Shown here: in pieces, positions 1 to 8,645 of the stretch
How positions within the stretch are numbered: position 1 is the stretch's first letter
Layout of the letters: each line of letters begins with the position of its first letter
Assembly (NCBI RefSeq): GCF_015594625.1
Contig: NZ_JADNRQ010000001.1
Location: 124,001 to 188,000 of the forward strand
DNA from: Desulfallas sp. Bu1-1
GTDB taxonomy: Bacteria; Bacillota; Desulfotomaculia; Desulfotomaculales; Desulfallaceae
DNA: 64,000 nt
Direction of reading: 5' to 3'
Program-made: the position numbers and the translations under genes
Notes under the pieces: model-generated
Seen by the model: the letters and a program-made list of their open reading frames with translations, nothing else
Told to the model about the DNA's origin: nothing
The model's database searches: none

Positions 1-1262
1 AAATTCGCAAAAAATTCCGTTCCTTTGTTATGGCCATGGAGTCATGCACCAAGTGCGGCCAGTGCGCGGAAAACTGCCACACCTACCTTGGCACCCGGGA
101 CCCCAACAATATACCTACCAACCGGGCGGAATTAATCCGTAAGATTTACAAGCGTTACTTTACCCTGGAAGGGCGCTGGTTCGGCAAGCTGGTGGGGGCT
201 GAAGACATCAGCCTGGACGTCATCGAGCAGTGGTATTCTTATTTCTACCAGTGCAGCCAGTGCCGCCGTTGCGCGCACGTTTGCCCCTTCGGCATCGACA
301 CCTGCGAGGTAACCTTTATTGGCCGCCAGATTTTGCACTGGCTGGGTATCACGCCCAAGCTGCATGCCAGCGTGGGCGCCGCCATGGAAAAGGTGGGCAA
401 CCACACCGGCCTTCCCAAGCCAGGTATTGTGGACACCCTGGAATTCATGTCCGAGGAAATCATGGACGAGTTCGGCGTGGAAGTTGAGTTTCCCGTTGAC
501 AAGCCAGACTCCGACATCATGTATATTCCATCCTCGGCGGACTTCCTGCTCAACCCCTACACCCTGATGGGCGCGGGCATGTTCTTTACCTATATCGGCG
601 CCAACTGGACCATCCCCAGCACCGTCACCGAGGCGGGCAACTTCGGCCTGCTGTTCGACCAGTACTGGACTCAGCGGGGCAACGTGATGCGCCTGTTAAA
701 CGCGGCCCAGGAACTGGGTGTCAAGAAGATCGTCTGGGGCGAATGCGGTCACGGCTGGCGGGCGGCCAAGATGTACATCCCGTCCCTGGCCGACAGGCCG
801 GTCAGGTGGCCCATCACCCATATTCACGATGAAATTGCCGACCTGATCCGGAAGAATGAGCTGAAGCTTGATCCTTCCAAGAACTCCAAGCCCGTTACGC
901 TGCACGACCCCTGTAACTACGTGCGCGCCTGCGGCTTGAACGAAAACATGCGCACCATTATCCGTGCGGTAACCACCGACTTCAGGGAAATGACGCCCCA
1001 CGGCGCGGATAACTTCTGCTGCGGCGGCGGCTCGGCGATTCTGTTTGACGATCCCGAAATGTACCAGCGCCGGATTCTGCTCAGCAAGAAGAAGGCGGAG
1101 CAAGTCCGGGCCACCGGTGTGGGTAAGAACGGCGACGGGATTCTGTGCGCGCCGTGCTCCATTTGCAAGGCCCAGCTGTACCCGATGGTGGAAGAACACG
1201 AACTGGGCGTGGAGGTCAAGGGACTGGTCGACCTGGTCGGCAAGGCCCTGGTTTGGAAATAG
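1..1262 (+). CDS. dsrK: DsrK, heterodisulfide-reductase-like subunit of the DsrMK complex (5' end outside window)
   Basis: The open frame runs in from the window edge, so the N-terminus is missing; about 419 codons are visible. Two ferredoxin-type cysteine clusters come first (CTKCGQCAENC, then CSQCRRCAHVC). The C-terminal half has the CCG-type cysteines of HdrD/DsrK (CNYVRAC, FCCGGG, CAPCSIC) that hold the catalytic iron-sulfur centre. DsrK is the cytoplasmic subunit that, with membrane protein DsrM, is thought to reduce the DsrC trisulfide with quinol electrons during sulfite reduction. dsrC follows 39 bp downstream, which separates this from generic HdrD. The methionine at 30 lies inside the cluster domain and is not the real start. 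Confidence 0.93.
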   Translation, partial: IRKKFRSFVMAMESCTKCGQCAENCHTYLGTRDPNNIPTNRAELIRKIYKRYFTLEGRWFGKLVGAEDISLDVIEQWYSYFYQCSQCRRCAHVCPFGIDTCEVTFIGRQILHWLGITPKLHASVGAAMEKVGNHTGLPKPGIVDTLEFMSEEIMDEFGVEVEFPVDKPDSDIMYIPSSADFLLNPYTLMGAGMFFTYIGANWTIPSTVTEAGNFGLLFDQYWTQRGNVMRLLNAAQELGVKKIVWGECGHGWRAAKMYIPSLADRPVRWPITHIHDEIADLIRKNELKLDPSKNSKPVTLHDPCNYVRACGLNENMRTIIRAVTTDFREMTPHGADNFCCGGGSAILFDDPEMYQRRILLSKKKAEQVRATGVGKNGDGILCAPCSICKAQLYPMVEEHELGVEVKGLVDLVGKALVWK

Positions 1263-1301
1263 CGGTCGCCGGTTAACATATTATGGAGGTGCGTGAAAGC
1301 G

Positions 1302-1619
1302 ATGCCTAGCACAATCATCAACGGCGTGGAAATTGAACTGGACGAGGACGGTTTCATGATTGATCCGGACCTGTGGAACGAAGATGTGGCCAGGGCTCTT
1401 GCCGCCTCCGAGGGAATTGACGAGTTAACCGAGGACCACTGGAAGATTATCAATTACCTGCGTGACTACTTCAAGCAATACCACATTGCGCCCATGGTCC
1501 GCAAACTGTGCAAGGAAACGGGTTGCAGTCTGAAATATATTTACGATTTGTTCCCCTCCGGCCCGGCCAAGGGGGCCTGCAAGCTCGCGGGCCTGCCCAA
1601 GCCCACCGGCTGCGTGTAA
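1302..1619 (+). CDS. dsrC: DsrC, sulfur-carrier substrate of dissimilatory sulfite reductase
   Basis: The 105-residue protein has the DsrC/TusE fold and both redox cysteines on its C-terminal arm: Cys93 (GACKLAG) and the penultimate Cys104 (TGCV). TusE-type proteins usually lack the first, so this is true DsrC, which carries the sulfite-derived sulfur as a trisulfide and returns it through DsrK. I chose the ATG at 1302 because it gives the family length of 105. An in-frame GTG at 1293 lies only 3 nt after the GGAGG at 1285-1289 and would add three residues. It directly follows dsrK, almost certainly in the same transcript. Confidence 0.95.
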   Translation: MPSTIINGVEIELDEDGFMIDPDLWNEDVARALAASEGIDELTEDHWKIINYLRDYFKQYHIAPMVRKLCKETGCSLKYIYDLFPSGPAKGACKLAGLPKPTGCV

Positions 1620-1744
1620 TAGTCGCCGGTGGTGGGTCGTCGGTAGAACAATTATGCCTGGCGTTTAGATAGGAGACATTTGTCAATGCAAGGCAAGTTT
1701 TAAGTGTTTGGTTTTATGAACCTTTGATTTAGTTTGGGTTGTTT

Positions 1745-1805
1745 CAGGCACAGGTAATGCCCGGCGTGTAAAGCGCCGGGAAAGCCCCGTGCCTGTTATT
1801 TTTGA
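1745..1805 (+). terminator. Nested hairpin with T-rich tail after dsrC
   Basis: An outer stem CAGGCAC (1745-1751) pairs with GTGCCTG (1789-1795). An inner stem CCCGGCG pairs with CGCCGGG. The run TTATTTTT follows. It most likely terminates or attenuates dsrKC transcription before dsrN, although a folded leader for dsrN is possible. Confidence 0.5.
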
Positions 1806-1889
1806 TAGGAGCGGAGCACCGGGTGCAAGCACCAGGTGTCATACCGACGACCGACCACTGACCACCGAAATCGAGAGGCGGTGACAAAG

Positions 1890-3317
1890 ATGAGGCAATG
1901 CAATATCCCCCGCCTGGTGATCGCGGCGCCCCACGGCCGGTCGGGTAAAACCACGGCCACCATCGGGCTTTTGTCCGCGCTGAAATCTGGCGGTTATCGC
2001 GTACAACCTTATAAGAAGGGGCCGGACTTTATCGATCCCAGCTGGATGACGAGGATTACCGGGCGCCCCTGCCGCAACCTGGACAGCTTCTTAATGGACC
2101 GGGAGGCCATCCGCGCCTCGTTCGTGCGCAGCGCCCTCGATGCCGATATCGCGGTGGTGGAAGGGGCCATGGGATTGTTTGACGGCGTGGACCTGGAGGG
2201 CAGCGGCAGTACGGCTGAAATCGCCAAAACCATAGGGGCGCCGGTGCTGCTGGTGGTGGATACCACCCGTATGACCAGGAGCGTTGCGGCCATGGTGTCC
2301 GGTTACATGCATTTTGATCCAGGCGTGCATGTGGCCGGGGTGATTCTGAACAAGGTGGCTCGCCCGCGCCACGAGCAGATGCTCCGGGCAGCCATAGAGC
2401 GTTATTGCGGCATACCGGTGCTGGGGGTTATTCCCAAAGGCAAAAAGTTTAATATTCCGGACCGTCACCTGGGACTAATCCCAGCCGCCGAGGACGACGC
2501 ATTGGCCGCGGCGGTGGACGATGCCGGAAGCGCCGCCGGGGATTACCTTGACCTGCCGGGGATCGTGGAAATTGCCAAACAAGCGGGACCAATCCAAGCC
2601 GGGCACCCGCTGCTTGACGTGCCCGTGATGCAGCTGCCGGGGCTGGACGGGCTGCGGCCCGCCGTACCCCGCATCAGAGTGGCGGTGTTTTTGGACCGGG
2701 CTTTTACGTTTTACTACCCGGAAAACCTGGAAGCCCTGGCCGCCGCGGGAGCGGAACTGGTTCCGGTCAACGCCCTGCAGGACAATCGCCTGCCGGACGT
2801 GGATGCGGCTTACATCGGCGGAGGATTTCCCGAGATGTTCGCCGCCGGGCTGGCGGCCAACGAGGGGCTGAGTCGTGATTTGCGGAATCGCATTGAGGTG
2901 GGCTTGCCGGTATACGCGGAATGTGGCGGATTGATGTACCTGGGTCGCAAGCTGATCTGGAACGGCAGGGAATACGCCATGTCGGGCGCGTTGCCCTTCG
3001 ACGTGACCATGACTGACCAGCCCCAGGGGCACGGGTATATTACCCTGGAGGTGGAAGGGGAAACCCCCTATTTTAAGGCGGGAGCAAGCGTGCGCGGGCA
3101 CGAGTTCCACCATTCCCGCGTGGTTAACCTGGAAAATGACAAAGTAAGGTTCGCTTTCCGGGTGACCAGGGGCTACGGAATTGACGGAACACACGACGGG
3201 GTAATTTATAAAAATGTACTGGCCTGTTACACTCACCTGCACGCGCTGTCAAGCCCAGGCTGGGCGGAAAAACTGGTGGCGGCGGGGGAGAATTACAGGG
3301 CCCGGAGCACGCATTAA
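1890..3317 (+). CDS. dsrN: Cobyrinate a,c-diamide synthase family protein, likely DsrN (siroheme amidase)
   Basis: The protein (475 aa) has the CbiA/CobB architecture. An N-terminal dethiobiotin-synthetase-like ATPase carries the P-loop APHGRSGKTT near residue 10. A C-terminal class I glutamine amidotransferase carries the nucleophile cysteine in AECGGLMYLG and a histidine-rich GHEFHHS segment. CbiA amidates cobyrinate; in dsr operons the same family (DsrN) amidates siroheme for dissimilatory sulfite reductase. Its place after dsrK-dsrC favours DsrN, but cobalamin synthesis cannot be excluded from sequence alone. The ATG at 1890 follows GAGAGG; a GTG at 1836 would translate part of an intergenic repeat and was not used. 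Confidence 0.85.
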   Translation: MRQCNIPRLVIAAPHGRSGKTTATIGLLSALKSGGYRVQPYKKGPDFIDPSWMTRITGRPCRNLDSFLMDREAIRASFVRSALDADIAVVEGAMGLFDGVDLEGSGSTAEIAKTIGAPVLLVVDTTRMTRSVAAMVSGYMHFDPGVHVAGVILNKVARPRHEQMLRAAIERYCGIPVLGVIPKGKKFNIPDRHLGLIPAAEDDALAAAVDDAGSAAGDYLDLPGIVEIAKQAGPIQAGHPLLDVPVMQLPGLDGLRPAVPRIRVAVFLDRAFTFYYPENLEALAAAGAELVPVNALQDNRLPDVDAAYIGGGFPEMFAAGLAANEGLSRDLRNRIEVGLPVYAECGGLMYLGRKLIWNGREYAMSGALPFDVTMTDQPQGHGYITLEVEGETPYFKAGASVRGHEFHHSRVVNLENDKVRFAFRVTRGYGIDGTHDGVIYKNVLACYTHLHALSSPGWAEKLVAAGENYRARSTH

Positions 3318-3392
3318 TCCAACGAGCCGCAAGACGACTCGGCGGCTTTTCGGAGTGAAATGCACGCTGGATGCCGGACCCCGGCTCGTCTT

Positions 3393-3518
3393 TTAATCGT
3401 CGGTAGCAGGTTGCTCCCGGCGATTTTTTTTACGATATTCGTAAAACGCTCCGTAAAAGAAGGCCATTAACCCGCCGACACCTAAAAAAATTAAAAAGGC
3501 TATGGTTTTATAATTCAT
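3393..3518 (-). CDS. Small single-span membrane protein, 41 aa
   Basis: I do not recognise a family. The frame encodes 41 residues: a short N-terminus (MNYKT), one hydrophobic span rich in Phe, Leu and Gly (about residues 6-24), then a basic segment (YRKKNRREQ) and an acidic end. GGGAG lies about 11 nt before the ATG. The layout, positive charges just after a single span, is typical of real bacterial micro-proteins. It is alone on the minus strand between dsrN and sleB. The last codons overlap a fragment of a dispersed repeat. Moderate confidence that it is expressed. Confidence 0.5.
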   Translation of the reverse strand: MNYKTIAFLIFLGVGGLMAFFYGAFYEYRKKNRREQPATDD

Positions 3519-3861
3519 AACGATAACAACTCCCGGTTTGATTTAGTGATCAACCCTGTCATAACCCGCGGTGCTACCCGCATCAAGCATTTCCGCCACG
3601 TTATTTCATTTTGCCGCATTTGGATAAATTTATCCACATCGATTGTTCCGGCCAGGGTATTCACCCCCCATCCTGTAAGTTAAGCTACGCAATTTGACGC
3701 GCCGGGGAATCCGTAAAACCAGTTGCTTGTTTAGCTTACCGTCAGTTATTCTACCCGCCCTGTTGTAAATCCTTGCCTGCAGGCTAAAATCTTTTCACCG
3801 GCACATAGGTTTTGACATTTTAAGAAACACTATTTAAAAAATGCTCGGGGGGTGCCGTTTA

Positions 3862-4593
3862 TTGAAGCTTCGTATAATTGTGACCAGGTTGTTGCCGGTG
3901 TTGCTGGGGACACTGGTCATCTATGCCATTGCCCTGGTCATAATTGAAGGTAACCTGGCCTGCGCCCAGAGAAAAACACTCTTTTGGGGCAGCCGGGGCG
4001 GTGATGTGGTGACAGTGCAGCAAAAACTCAGGCAATGGGGATATTACCATGGATTTACGGACGGCGTTTACGGCTCCGCAACTTACCGCGCGGTACTGGA
4101 TTTTCAGCGGAAAAACGGGTTGCGTCCCGACGGGGTGGTGGGTCCAAGAACCTGGGCGGCTCTGGGATACAACGTGCCGGCGAACGAGATAGCTTCCCCG
4201 GCCGCAGTTAATGCAAGCGTATCAAGGGGGGCGGTCAGTACCTCCCAGGACGTGCTTCTGATGGCCCGGGTCATCGAGGGGGAGGCGGCTGATGAACCGT
4301 TATACGGGAAAATAGCCGTAGGGGCTGTGATTATGAACAGGGTCAAAAGCTCCGCTTTTCCCAATACGGTGGCGGGCGTAATCTTCCAGCCCCATGCGTT
4401 TGAATCGGTAACCAACGGCCAGTACACCCGCCCGCTCACCAAGGAATCCATCATTGCGGCCAGGCAGGCCATGGCCGGTTACGACCCTACAGGCGGAGCC
4501 ACGTTTTTCTGGAACCCGGCCAAAAATGTCAGCCCCTGGATTTGGGGCAGGCAAATTATCGCCCGGATCGGAAGACACGTGTTTGCCCGGTAG
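3862..4593 (+). CDS. sleB: Spore cortex-lytic enzyme SleB
   Basis: The protein (243 aa from the TTG at 3862) has an N-terminal membrane/signal segment (about residues 8-27), a peptidoglycan-binding domain (VVTVQQKLRQWGYY through VVGPRTWAALGY) and a C-terminal SleB/hydrolase-2 lytic transglycosylase domain beginning near ARVIEGEA and ending with the FFWNP and SPWIW motifs. SleB degrades muramic-delta-lactam cortex peptidoglycan during germination. GGGGGGTG at 3846-3853 sits best for the TTG; the upstream ATG at 3841 overlaps that ribosome site. ypeB follows 50 bp downstream, the usual sleB-ypeB pairing. The preceding 340 bp (3519-3861) hold no other gene I can support. Confidence 0.93.
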   Translation: MKLRIIVTRLLPVLLGTLVIYAIALVIIEGNLACAQRKTLFWGSRGGDVVTVQQKLRQWGYYHGFTDGVYGSATYRAVLDFQRKNGLRPDGVVGPRTWAALGYNVPANEIASPAAVNASVSRGAVSTSQDVLLMARVIEGEAADEPLYGKIAVGAVIMNRVKSSAFPNTVAGVIFQPHAFESVTNGQYTRPLTKESIIAARQAMAGYDPTGGATFFWNPAKNVSPWIWGRQIIARIGRHVFAR

Positions 4594-4643
4594 TTTTACC
4601 ACCGGTTACCGGCTACTGACGACTAAGATGGGAGGCGGAATGA

Positions 4644-6011
4644 ATGAGAAAGTGGATTACTTTGCTTGGCCTGGCCGCTTTGGCGGTGCTGGGGCTTGGA
4701 TATTGGGGCTACCAGCAGTATACCAACAGGCAGTTGCTGCAAACGGCCCTGGGCAATAATTACCTCAGAGCGTTTTACAATGCATCCTACCACGTGCAAA
4801 ACGCCCAGGTGCTGCTGGGGAAAAGCCTTGTTGCATCCGGGCCCGGCCAGTACGAGCAGCTCTTTGAACAAATTTGGATTCAGTCCAACCAAGCGCTGGA
4901 CAACCTGTCCCAACTGCCGGTGGGAGACGCGCTGCTGGGCCGCACGAACAAGTTTATCACCCAGTTGGGGGATTATTCCCGCATGCTTTCCGAGCAGGTG
5001 GCTCTGGGCAAGCCCGTAACCGGGGAACAGTGGAACACGTTGAACCGGCTTTACAACCAGGCCTCCGACCTGAACAGTGAACTGCGGAAAATCCACGCAG
5101 ATGTGGCGGACGGCAGGCTTAACTTTTTCGAACTCGCCGCGGCGGGTTCGACCCGGCTGGCCCGGGAAGGCCGAAAGCTGGCCAGCGCCAACTTTCAGGA
5201 AGTCGACCGGGAAATGCAGGGATACCCAACCCTGATTTATGACGGGCCGTTTTCCGATCACATGGAACGGAGCGAGGCCCGCGGTGTCACCGGGACCATG
5301 ATCAATGAGAACGAGGCGAAGTCCATAGCCCGAAAGTTTTATGACAACAAGGGCGAGGATAATATCATCGCCCGGGTTACCGGTTCGGTGGAAGGCAATA
5401 TTCCGGCTTACCGGGTGGAAATGGTGCGCCGCAGCGGGGGCAAGGTGAGGGGAGAACCGGCGGTCGCCGACATTTCCAAAAAGGGCGGCCACCTCATCTG
5501 GATGATCATTCCCCGCAACATAACGCGCGCCGGTTGGAGCATTGAACAAGCCGGGGCCAGGGCGGGGGAATACCTGGAAAGCCATGGTTATAGAAACATG
5601 ACCATGAGTTATTACCAGCGCAACGACAATACGGTGACGTTCAACTATGCCCTTACGCAGGACGGGGTTATCATTTACCCCGACCTGGTCAAGGTCACGG
5701 TGGCCCTGGATAACGGTCAGGTGGTCGGTGTTGACGCCAGGGGTTACCTGATGTCGCACCGCAAGCGAAGCCTGCCCCGGCCCGGGCTGACGGAACAACA
5801 GGCCCGGACGCTGGTGAATGAAAAACTTAATCTACAGGGCCGGGGAAGGCTGGCGCTGATCCCGCTGGAAGTGGACAGGGAGAGGCTGACCTGGGAATTC
5901 AAGGGCACACTGGGGCCCGACACCTACCTGGTCTATATCAACGCCCTGGACGGCAACGAGGAAAAAGTGCTCAAGTTGATTCAAACCAGGGATGGCGCCC
6001 TGACCATGTGA
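4644..6011 (+). CDS. ypeB: Germination protein YpeB
   Basis: This 455-residue protein begins with one membrane segment (about residues 5-24), continues with a helical region, and ends in PepSY-like repeats (NENEAKSIARKFY and LTEQQARTLVNEKL mark repeat starts). That is the layout of YpeB, the partner that stabilises SleB in the dormant spore cortex. GGGAGG precedes the ATG. It is probably cotranscribed with sleB and, by analogy with Bacillus, made in the forespore under sigma-G; I could not identify a convincing sigma-G promoter. A terminator follows at the stop codon. Confidence 0.93.
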   Translation: MRKWITLLGLAALAVLGLGYWGYQQYTNRQLLQTALGNNYLRAFYNASYHVQNAQVLLGKSLVASGPGQYEQLFEQIWIQSNQALDNLSQLPVGDALLGRTNKFITQLGDYSRMLSEQVALGKPVTGEQWNTLNRLYNQASDLNSELRKIHADVADGRLNFFELAAAGSTRLAREGRKLASANFQEVDREMQGYPTLIYDGPFSDHMERSEARGVTGTMINENEAKSIARKFYDNKGEDNIIARVTGSVEGNIPAYRVEMVRRSGGKVRGEPAVADISKKGGHLIWMIIPRNITRAGWSIEQAGARAGEYLESHGYRNMTMSYYQRNDNTVTFNYALTQDGVIIYPDLVKVTVALDNGQVVGVDARGYLMSHRKRSLPRPGLTEQQARTLVNEKLNLQGRGRLALIPLEVDRERLTWEFKGTLGPDTYLVYINALDGNEEKVLKLIQTRDGALTM

Positions 6012-6037
6012 ACCACCTTGCGCGAGGTGGTTTTTTT
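6011..6037 (+). terminator. Rho-independent terminator of sleB-ypeB
   Basis: AACCACCT (6011-6018) pairs with AGGTGGTT (6025-6032) across a six-base loop, followed by seven T residues. It directly follows the ypeB stop. Confidence 0.88.
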
Positions 6038-6199
6038 GTAAAATCAACATGCACCCCCTGTTTGCCGGTTTACCGGTGGCACTGGTGTGCATGCTGTTCG
6101 GGGCGTTCGCCGGCGCAGGGCCGGGCGGGCGCACGCCCGGAGAGTGGTTGTTCCGGCTCTCCGGACAATAACTACCACAGCTAATTTACCGGTTATTTG

Positions 6200-6228
6200 T
6201 TGACACCCCGGGGGGGGCATGCTACAAT
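6200..6228 (+). promoter_or_regulatory. Sigma-A promoter driving the T-box leader
   Basis: TTGACA at 6200-6205 and TACAAT at 6223-6228 are separated by exactly 17 bp. The T-box leader begins a few tens of bases downstream, so this is the best-supported vegetative promoter in the window. Confidence 0.85.
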
Positions 6229-6249
6229 ATCGATATTCGCTGTAAATTC

Positions 6250-6502
6250 TATGAAAAATAGCTATGAAGGGGATTAAGGGAGTCTTATTACCATCCAGCG
6301 AGCCGGGGATGGTGCAAGCCCGGCAGGTAAAAGCACCCGTGCCACCCCGGAGCTGCCGGCCGAAATGCGCGATTAAGTAGGCTATGCCGGCTCGCCCCCG
6401 TTAAAGGGCTTAGAGCGGACCGTTTACCGGCTACTGCCGCAAGCGGTCAAATAGGGTGGTACCGCGAGTAAACCTCGTCCCTTGCCGGGGCGGGGTTTTT
6501 TA
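6250..6502 (+). ncRNA. T-box riboswitch leader with terminator
   Basis: The T-box core AGGGTGGTACCGCG lies at 6453-6466 and pairs with uncharged tRNA acceptor ends. Upstream, the stem I distal region is recognisable (CAGCGAGCCGGGGATGGTGC) with the usual AG-bulge and GGTG loop. A GC-rich terminator (6472-6495) and T-run (6496-6500) close the leader. The specifier codon is uncertain: the bases just before AAGTAGG could be read as ATT (Ile) or GAT (Asp). The nearest downstream gene, the Lrp regulator, starts about 360 bp later, with a repeat element between. Confidence 0.88.
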
Positions 6503-6602
6503 TTGGTCGCCGGTCGTCAGTGGTTTTGAGGAGGGGTCCTACCAGGTGCATCCGGTGCACATGGAAGTTTCCGATTATATGACTTCGGTCAGAAAATCTT
6601 TT

Positions 6603-6826
6603 GCGGCAGGCGATCCGGCGGATTTCTGGAGTGAGTGGAGCACTGGATGCGGTGCTTAGCCCGTCATATCCCAAAAGCCATGACTACTTAGGGCGTGAAG
6701 AAGCAGGCTGGCAGTTTGCTGCAAGCTTTGACTAAAAGCTGCTCCAGCCACAAAGGTAAAATTGCGAAACGAACGATTGATACCGCCGGAGCGCCAAATA
6801 CAGGTGTCGGTTTTTGCAGCGAAATC
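6603..6826 (-). repeat. MITE-like element, copy 1 (one end lost)
   Basis: Read on the minus strand from 6826, this region begins GATTTCGCTGCAAAAACC and stays similar to the copy at 60477-60723 through the segment containing CCGCCGGATCGCCTGCCGC. It then diverges, so the second terminal repeat is missing. It separates the T-box leader from lrp. The stretch between the leader and the element (6503-6602) holds a short copy of the CGACGACC-type repeat and no gene I can support. Confidence 0.75.
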
Positions 6827-6861
6827 AAAAGTATTTTATACCGCTGGAAAGGGGTGACCAG

Positions 6862-7353
6862 ATGAACGATTTAACCAGAGAAATTCTCGAACTGCTGGAA
6901 GACAACGCCAGGCTGACGCCTGAAGAAATTGCAGTCATGCTTGATGTCGAAGTAAACGTGGTGCGGCAGGTTATCCGGGAAATGGAAGACAAAAAAGTCA
7001 TCCTCGGGTACATTACCCTGGTGAACTGGGAAAAAGTGGGGGAAGAGAAGGTCAGCGCCTTGATCGAGGTGCGCATCACACCCCAGCGAGACGTCGGTTT
7101 CGACGCCGTGGCCGAGCGCATCTACCGCTTCCCCGAGGTGCGCAGTATGCGCCTGATGAGCGGTACCTACGACCTGGCAGTGTTCTTGGAAGGCCGCAGC
7201 ATGAAGGAAATATCCAACTTTGTTTCAACCAAGCTGGCCACCATCGAGGGAGTGGTCAGCACCACCACTCACTTCGTTCTGAAAACCTACAAGCAGGATG
7301 GAGTAATCATGGAAGACGGAGAGGAAGACAGGAGGCTGGTGATATCACCATGA
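6862..7353 (+). CDS. Lrp/AsnC-family transcriptional regulator
   Basis: The protein (163 aa) has an N-terminal winged helix-turn-helix (LTREILELLEDNARLTPEEIAVML) and a C-terminal RAM/ACT-like ligand domain with MSGTYDLAVFLEG. Such proteins form octamers that bind amino acids and control amino-acid metabolism genes. The ATG at 6862 follows AAAGGGG with good spacing. The stop overlaps the start of the aminotransferase (ATGA), so the two are translationally coupled. It probably senses the amino acid degraded by the downstream enzymes; the ligand is not visible from sequence. Confidence 0.9.
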   Translation: MNDLTREILELLEDNARLTPEEIAVMLDVEVNVVRQVIREMEDKKVILGYITLVNWEKVGEEKVSALIEVRITPQRDVGFDAVAERIYRFPEVRSMRLMSGTYDLAVFLEGRSMKEISNFVSTKLATIEGVVSTTTHFVLKTYKQDGVIMEDGEEDRRLVISP

Positions 7354-8570
7354 CGCAAAACAAGTGGGCGGCAAAAATCAACCCGGCGGTGCGCAATATA
7401 CCGCCCTCCGGCATTAGAAAATTTTTTGACCTTGTTGCCGAAACCAGGGGTGTCATTTCTTTGGGCGTGGGTGAGCCGGATTTCGTCACTCCCTGGCACA
7501 TCAGGGAAGCCTGTATTTATTCCCTGGAAAAGGGCTATACCATGTACACTTCCAACTGGGGGCTCCTGGAACTGCGCGAGGCCGTCGCCGCCGACCTGGA
7601 AGCGACTTACGGCGTCAAATACAACCCCAGGAATGAAATTTTGATCACCGTGGGAGTCAGTGAAGCGCTGGACTTGGCTATGCGCGCCCTGCTGCAGCCG
7701 GGGGATGAAGTGCTCATTCCCGAACCGTCATACGTTTCCTACGCCCCGTGCACGACCCTGGCCGGGGGTACGCCGGTATTCCTGCCCACCGGCCTGGAAA
7801 ACGGTTTCCGCCTTTCGGCGGACCAGGTTCAGGCCGCCATTACCCCGCGGACCAAGATCCTGCTGCTGTGCTATCCCAACAATCCCACCGGGGCGGTGAT
7901 GGACCGGGCGGAACTGGCCCGGATCGCCGAAGTGGCGGTGGAACACGACCTGATTGTCATTTCCGACGAGATTTACGACCGGCTGACCTACGTGGGACGG
8001 CACACCTGCATGGCATCGCTGCCAGGCATGCGGGATCGCACCGTGTTGCTCAACGGGTTCAGCAAGGCTTACGCCATGACGGGCTGGCGGGTGGGTTACG
8101 CCGCCGGCAATCCCGAGTTCATCGGCGCCATGGTCAAGATTCACCAGTATTCCATGCTGTGCACGTCCATCACCGGGCAGATGGCGGCACTGGAAGCCCT
8201 GAAAAACGGCAAGCCCGGCATGCGCCGCATGGTGGAACATTATAACCGCCGCCGGCACCTGGTGGTGCAGGCATTCAAGGATATGGGCGTGCCCTGTTTT
8301 GAACCCGGCGGGGCGTTTTACGCCTTTCCGCAGGTATCCGTCACCGGCCTTGGCTCCGAGGAATTTGCCGGGGAACTGCTCAAGGAGGAGCAGGTGGCAC
8401 TGGTGCCCGGCAACGCCTTCGGCCGGTCGGGCGAGGGCTTTGCCCGGGTGTCCTACGCCGCGTCCCTGGATGATCTCAGCGAAGCCTTCCGCCGGATGGC
8501 CCGCTTTGTCCGCCGTCGTGGCGTGCGCCCGCGGGTGATCTCCACCCCGTTGACAATTTCGGCCCTTTAA
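7350..8570 (+). CDS. PLP-dependent class I/II aminotransferase (probably aromatic amino acid)
   Basis: This 406-residue fold-type I aminotransferase has the cofactor lysine in SKAYAMTGWR, the substrate arginine region near RVSYAAS, and YPNNPTG plus SDEIYDRL around the PLP site. It resembles the PatA/AraT/aspartate group. It is translationally coupled to the Lrp regulator and lies upstream of paaK and iorAB. Those genes would use the arylpyruvate formed by deaminating Phe, Tyr or Trp. Substrate is inferred from neighbours; a broader or aspartate specificity is possible. Confidence 0.87.
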   Translation: MTQNKWAAKINPAVRNIPPSGIRKFFDLVAETRGVISLGVGEPDFVTPWHIREACIYSLEKGYTMYTSNWGLLELREAVAADLEATYGVKYNPRNEILITVGVSEALDLAMRALLQPGDEVLIPEPSYVSYAPCTTLAGGTPVFLPTGLENGFRLSADQVQAAITPRTKILLLCYPNNPTGAVMDRAELARIAEVAVEHDLIVISDEIYDRLTYVGRHTCMASLPGMRDRTVLLNGFSKAYAMTGWRVGYAAGNPEFIGAMVKIHQYSMLCTSITGQMAALEALKNGKPGMRRMVEHYNRRRHLVVQAFKDMGVPCFEPGGAFYAFPQVSVTGLGSEEFAGELLKEEQVALVPGNAFGRSGEGFARVSYAASLDDLSEAFRRMARFVRRRGVRPRVISTPLTISAL

Positions 8571-8645
8571 TTTTGGAAGGAATCTGTCAAAGTTTATAGA
8601 ATAAAAAACTATTGATTATAAATATTAAAATTCATTGCAGGATGG

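Noticed and set aside
1836-1889. Longer N-terminus for the CbiA/DsrN protein from GTG at 1836
   Set aside because: The added residues translate a dispersed intergenic repeat, and the ribosome site fits the ATG at 1890.
6049-6171. 40-codon hydrophobic frame after ypeB (MHPLFAGLPVALV...)
   Set aside because: No ribosome site precedes it and it follows a terminator directly with no promoter before it. Probably chance in GC-rich DNA.
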